From the NCBI GenBank assembly GCA_003645495.1, contig QNFK01000107.1:1-6632 (forward strand): DNA of 6,632 bases, read 5' to 3'. Each line of letters starts with the position of its first letter. Positions within the stretch are counted from its first letter, which is position 1. The DNA comes from Gammaproteobacteria bacterium (lineage in GTDB: Bacteria > Pseudomonadota > Gammaproteobacteria > Steroidobacterales > Woeseiaceae). Made by a program: the position numbers and the translations under genes. Below, one piece after another: positions 4,766 to 6,632 of the stretch. The notes below the pieces were generated by a model. The model was given only the letters and a program-made list of their open reading frames with translations. It had not been told where the DNA came from and ran no database searches.

Positions 4766-6157
4766 ATGGCAAAGAAAAGGACCAGCATCAGGAATGCTGA
4801 GCTGCGATCTTTCCTGAAAAAACACCCGGACACGGGCGTTATGGAATTGCTGATCGCCGACCTGCCGGGCGTGTTGCGTGGCAAGAGAATTCGACGCCAC
4901 GAATTTGAGAAGACGCTTAGTGACGGCTTCTACCTGCCTGGCGGTACAGTTCTCCTCGATACTATCGGCGACGTAATTCCTGACATTCCGTTTGCTGCCG
5001 AGGACGGAGACCCGGATATTCATGCAGTAGTGGTCCCCGGCAGCATCGCACCCGTGCCCTGGGCACTAAAGCCCAGCGCCCAGGCAATGTATCGATTCCA
5101 GACGCCTGATGGGGAGCCGTTTTTCGCAGATCCACGCTTCGTACTGGAACGCGCTGCGGCACCATTGAGAAAGATGGGCCTGACCATCGTAATGGCGGCT
5201 GAACTGGAGTTTTACCTGCTGGAGGCGAAGGCAGACAGCCCGACACCCAGGGTACCGCGCGTACCTGGCATCGGCCGGCCCCAACCCGGGCCGCAGGTCT
5301 ACAACCCGGATGATTTGTGGGAGATCGAGGCTTTTCTCAATGACCTGAATGACGTATGTGAAGCACAAAACATTCCTTCCGGCACAACAACCTCGGAATT
5401 TGCGCCAGGGCAGTTCGAGATAAACCTTGACCATATTGACGATCCGGTACTCGCCTGCGATCACGCAGTGCTGCTTAAACGTGCGATAAAGGCCGTGGCC
5501 AGGCAACACGGCTATGTTGCCTGCTTTATGGCCAAACCTTTCGCTGAAGACTCGGGCTCAGGGATGCACGTACACATGAGCCTCGTCGACAAACAGGGAA
5601 GGAATTATTTTTCACAAGGCAAGGAAAAAATGGCGCTGCCGCCGTACTCGGCGCGCTTTCGTCACGCGGTCGGCGGTCTGGTAAAGACCATGGCCGAGGG
5701 CACCGCAATTTTTGCGCCAAACGCTAACTCCTATCGCAGGCTGCGACCTGAAAATTTCGCGCCGGTCGAACCGAACTGGGGCGCGAACCATCGCAATGTG
5801 GCCATTCGCGTGCCCGTTGCCGATGAAAAAAACCTGCGCTTCGAACACCGGGTGTCCGGCGCCGATGCCAATCCGTACCTCGTGACTGCAGCGATACTCG
5901 CGGGAGTCCATTACGGCCTTAAGAATCGCTGCGACCCGGGCCGTATGGTTGAGGAAGGCGAGGTAATCCGCCTGAAACGGAAAATCCCGAATCGCTGGGA
6001 TGCTGCAATAGACAAGTTTTCGCGCAGCAAGATCTTTCCGCAGTATTTCGGTGAGGAATACTGCCGCATGTTCGTAGCAAACCGTCGCGATGAATCACGA
6101 CGGTTTCATGCCGTTGTCAGTAACGTCGATGTCGACTGGTACATGCGAGCGGTATAA
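4766..6157 (+). CDS. Glutamine synthetase family protein, probable gamma-glutamylpolyamine/amine ligase (PuuA/PauA-like)
   Basis: A complete 463-residue enzyme, close to PuuA-type length. It would make a gamma-glutamyl amide from glutamate, ATP and an amine. Seen: the N-domain with LLIADLPGVLRGKRI (28-42); metal Glu pair in AAELEFYL (E146, E148); SEFAPGQFEIN (210-220, E211 and E218); metal His in GSGMHVH (H268); NSYRRLRP (321-328); NHRNVAIRVP (341-350); and RFEHRVSGADANPYL (358-372) with E360 and R362. The GADANPYL element is shared with gamma-glutamylpolyamine synthetases. The ammonium-binding DGSS loop is absent (LLDTIGD at that point), and the segment after HYGLKNRCDPG has no Tyr corresponding to the adenylylated Tyr of housekeeping GSI, so this is neither an ammonia-assimilating nor an adenylylation-controlled enzyme. 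It lies between the acetyltransferase (39 bases upstream) and a thioesterase (3 bases downstream), probably cotranscribed. The amine substrate cannot be told from sequence. Confidence 0.95.
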   Translation: MAKKRTSIRNAELRSFLKKHPDTGVMELLIADLPGVLRGKRIRRHEFEKTLSDGFYLPGGTVLLDTIGDVIPDIPFAAEDGDPDIHAVVVPGSIAPVPWALKPSAQAMYRFQTPDGEPFFADPRFVLERAAAPLRKMGLTIVMAAELEFYLLEAKADSPTPRVPRVPGIGRPQPGPQVYNPDDLWEIEAFLNDLNDVCEAQNIPSGTTTSEFAPGQFEINLDHIDDPVLACDHAVLLKRAIKAVARQHGYVACFMAKPFAEDSGSGMHVHMSLVDKQGRNYFSQGKEKMALPPYSARFRHAVGGLVKTMAEGTAIFAPNANSYRRLRPENFAPVEPNWGANHRNVAIRVPVADEKNLRFEHRVSGADANPYLVTAAILAGVHYGLKNRCDPGRMVEEGEVIRLKRKIPNRWDAAIDKFSRSKIFPQYFGEEYCRMFVANRRDESRRFHAVVSNVDVDWYMRAV

Positions 6158-6160
6158 GCA

Positions 6161-6577
6161 GTGGACACTGACGAACTGATCGCGCGACTGAATGCGCATG
6201 CGCCACCTGCGCTGAAAACGCTTGGTGGATCGATCGTCAGTTATGACGAGCCAACACAAACAATGGTGATGAACTTCCACGCCAGTGAGGCGTTTTGTCA
6301 TTCCGGGGATATTGTCCAGGGTGGGTTTATCACCGGCATGCTCGACGCAACCATGTCGCATGCAGTCTTTGCCATGGTCAAAGAACACATAATCCTGCCT
6401 ACGCTTGAAATCAAAGTCAGTTTTCTGGAAATTGCCAGGGCGGGTAACCTGGTCGCCAGCGGTACGGTCGTGCGGCTCGGCAAGTCAGTCGCGTTTCTGG
6501 AAGGTCAGCTCAAAGATCCGCAGGGAAAATTGCTGGCCACTGCATCGTCCACAGCGAGAATACTGCAAAAGAAATAA
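6161..6577 (+). CDS. Hotdog-fold thioesterase, PaaI family
   Basis: A 138-residue single hotdog domain, the usual size for PaaI-type acyl-CoA thioesterases, which cleave small acyl- or aryl-CoA in the cytosol as tetramers. Seen: HSGDIVQGGFITGMLDATMSHA (47-68), combining the HxxxxxGG-like motif with a central-helix acid (D62). Next come the LPTLEIKVSFLEIARAG strand pair (79-95), where PaaI proteins have T-x-x-(L/M)-x-(I/V)-x-(F/Y)-(L)-x-P/A, and a final strand pair ending in the ATASSTARIL segment. The start is a GTG 3 bases after the stop of the ligase, with no strong Shine-Dalgarno, which suggests coupled translation. A thioesterase is not part of the known gamma-glutamyl putrescine route; it may serve a downstream acyl-CoA step or be a passenger. 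The substrate is unknown. Confidence 0.88.
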   Translation: MDTDELIARLNAHAPPALKTLGGSIVSYDEPTQTMVMNFHASEAFCHSGDIVQGGFITGMLDATMSHAVFAMVKEHIILPTLEIKVSFLEIARAGNLVASGTVVRLGKSVAFLEGQLKDPQGKLLATASSTARILQKK

Positions 6578-6597
6578 AAAGCGGGCTGGCGCCGGCC
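6576..6597. terminator. Possible bidirectional terminator hairpin after the thioesterase gene
   Basis: GGCTGGCGCCGGCC (6584-6597) pairs with itself as a 5-bp GC stem (one G-T wobble) around a GCGC loop. Read on the minus strand it is followed, after three bases, by TTTTTATTTC, the form of an intrinsic terminator for a gene arriving from the right. On the plus strand the tail AATTGTTATT is only moderately T-rich. Confidence 0.4.
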
Positions 6598-6602
6598 AAT
6601 TG

Positions 6603-6632
6603 TTATTCCTCAACGCGATCGAGGTCCGCTTC
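6603..6632 (-). CDS. Possible C-terminal end of a convergent gene, cut by the window edge
   Basis: Read on the minus strand, the last 30 bases give EADLDRVEE followed by TAA. The charged tail and the hairpin/T-tract immediately after the stop fit the end of a gene entering from the right. Nine codons are too few to identify a family, and an open frame this short is expected by chance. Confidence 0.25.
   Translation of the reverse strand, partial: EADLDRVEE

Noticed and set aside
5066..5509. A 147-codon minus-strand open frame inside the second ligase
   Set aside because: Lies opposite conserved catalytic motifs of the ligase, and its own sequence has no family signature.

Overview
The window looks like chromosomal DNA of a moderately GC-rich Gammaproteobacterium, perhaps an environmental or marine lineage. 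That is an inference from the gene families (PuuD, maleylacetoacetate isomerase, IclR, COG4798-type methyltransferase), the Shine-Dalgarno sites and the tight gene packing. No rRNA, tRNA, CRISPR array, transposase or phage gene is visible.

Layout. Positions 1-2513 hold a minus-strand operon, in transcription order: an exported methyltransferase-like protein, then the gamma-glutamyl-GABA hydrolase PuuD, then a glutamine-synthetase-fold ligase. The ligase starts on a GTG that overlaps the puuD stop and runs off the left edge of the window. Divergent from this operon, on the plus strand, is a zeta-class glutathione transferase / maleylacetoacetate isomerase (2673-3326). It converges on a minus-strand IclR-family regulator (3348-4103). 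A second plus-strand operon diverges from the regulator: a phosphinothricin/methionine-sulfoximine-type GNAT acetyltransferase (4226-4726), a second, complete glutamine-synthetase-fold ligase (4766-6157), and a hotdog thioesterase (6161-6577). At the right edge a GC-rich hairpin with an A/T tract, and a possible C-terminus of a convergent gene, close the window.

How the genes may work together. PuuD hydrolyses gamma-glutamylated intermediates, and both ligases look like PuuA-type gamma-glutamyl-amine ligases rather than housekeeping glutamine synthetases: they lack the DGSS-like ammonium loop, and the complete one also lacks the adenylylation Tyr. The most economical reading is an amine or polyamine catabolic locus of the gamma-glutamyl route with two ligases of different specificity. 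The oxidase (PuuB) and aldehyde dehydrogenase (PuuC) are not in the window. The GNAT protein belongs to a family that inactivates glutamine-synthetase inhibitors, so its place directly upstream of a glutamine-synthetase-fold gene is suggestive. The IclR protein is the natural candidate regulator of the right-hand operon and perhaps of the isomerase gene. The joint system is inferred from synteny; the individual family assignments are much firmer.
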